From a bacterium (GTDB lineage: Bacteria > Zhuqueibacterota > Zhuqueibacteria > Thermofontimicrobiales > Thermofontimicrobiaceae), in contig JALOPY010000172.1 of NCBI GenBank assembly GCA_025453735.1, positions 1 to 6,016 on the forward strand: a stretch of DNA of 6,016 bases, written 5' to 3'. The translations under genes were made by a program, and so were the position numbers. Positions 5,573 through 6,016 of this stretch are shown piece by piece. Numbering within the stretch: the first letter of the stretch is position 1; each line of letters begins with the position of its first letter. Under the pieces are notes generated by a model. That model was not told the origin of the DNA, made no database searches, and saw only the letters and a program-made list of their open reading frames with translations.

Positions 5573-6016
5573 TTATTCTGCTATCACCGAATTCTCCAGC
5601 ACTCCTATTTCATCAATTTCGCAGGTGACAAGATCCCCAGGATGAAGCTCGGAAACGCCCTCGGGTGTGCCGGTTGCAATAATATCGCCAGGCGCAAGCG
5701 TCATGTGCCTGGATATAAAATGAACGATTTCCGGAATTTTAAAAATGAGTTGGGAGGTGTTTGCCTGTTGCCTGACTTCCCCGTTCACTTTGAGATTGAT
5801 ATTAAGCTGATGCGGATTTGAGATTGCACCATGAGGAACCAAATAGGGACCAACCGGGCAAAATGTATCAAAACTTTTCGAGCGCATCCAGGGCAATTTA
5901 TTATTAATATCTTTCATCTGCATCGCTCGGGCGCTGACATCATTGATAATCGTGTAACCAGCCACATATTCATACGCCTTTGATTCGGAGATATTTTTTC
6001 CCGCCTGGCTGATAAT
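5573..6016 (-). CDS. Fumarylacetoacetate hydrolase-family protein, C-terminal part
   Basis: The reading frame is open to the right edge, giving 147 visible C-terminal residues of a protein normally about 200-300 long. An ATG-less internal GTG at 5963-5965 is not the true start. The visible part has YEYVAGYTIINDVSARAMQ (roughly residues 15-33 of the fragment), whose NDVSAR aspartate is the family's third metal ligand. The core continues with LPWMRSKSFDTFCPVGPYLV and the LKVNGEVRQ and STQLIF-like strand. It ends with LAPGDIIATGTPEGV. The metal-binding E-x-E pair lies upstream, outside the window. FAH-family enzymes cleave or hydrate and decarboxylate beta-diketo acids such as fumarylpyruvate, 2,4-diketo-3-deoxy sugar acids and oxaloacetate. 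The usual ARD of this motif is ARA here. The neighbouring isomerase suggests a carbohydrate or aromatic acid route, but the substrate cannot be read from the fragment. Confidence 0.93.
   Translation of the reverse strand: MISQAGKNISESKAYEYVAGYTIINDVSARAMQMKDINNKLPWMRSKSFDTFCPVGPYLVPHGAISNPHQLNINLKVNGEVRQQANTSQLIFKIPEIVHFISRHMTLAPGDIIATGTPEGVSELHPGDLVTCEIDEIGVLENSVIAE

Noticed and set aside
5498..5821. 107-residue plus-strand frame opposite the FAH-family gene
   Set aside because: Antisense to conserved FAH coding sequence, with no supporting motif.

Overview
This window is a compact stretch of bacterial chromosome in which every supported gene lies on the minus strand, so the genes read from right to left. 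A standard bacterial enolase, short intergenic gaps, SD-like ribosome sites and one intrinsic terminator all point to a bacterium. Base composition is moderate and slightly AT-rich. I cannot place the phylum from sequence alone. The imperfect 8-nt-period TGGAGTNN intergenic repeat and the gene style remind me of environmental FCB-group or related genomes, but this is a weak impression.

Right-hand block (about 3537-6016): three metabolic genes in series. They are the C-terminal part of a fumarylacetoacetate-hydrolase-family enzyme cut by the window edge, a xylose-isomerase-like TIM-barrel sugar isomerase/epimerase, and a PLP enzyme of the ACC deaminase/D-cysteine desulfhydrase family. Gaps are about 57-59 nt, and the second gap holds a hairpin. 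They are probably co-transcribed and catabolic, but no single pathway is evident.

Middle (3175-3536): a 362-nt gene-free stretch. From the PLP gene towards the left it holds an imperfect inverted repeat built of 8-nt units, an AT-rich stretch with a possible minus-strand promoter, and a strong intrinsic terminator. The terminator oligo-U tract ends only about 25 nt before the start codon of the next gene. That placement suggests a regulated leader (attenuation), or else a terminator for the upstream operon.

Left-hand block (1-3174): a tight run of a bacterial dynamin-like GTPase, a small all-helical unknown protein, a small P-loop ATPase with arginine in place of the Walker A lysine, and enolase (5' part only). 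The gaps are 33 nt, a 13-nt overlap, and 29 nt. The first three genes look like one functional module: a membrane-remodelling GTPase with two dedicated partners. Its physical linkage to a glycolytic housekeeping gene is curious. This module, plus the terminator in front of it, is the most plausible little-described system in the window.
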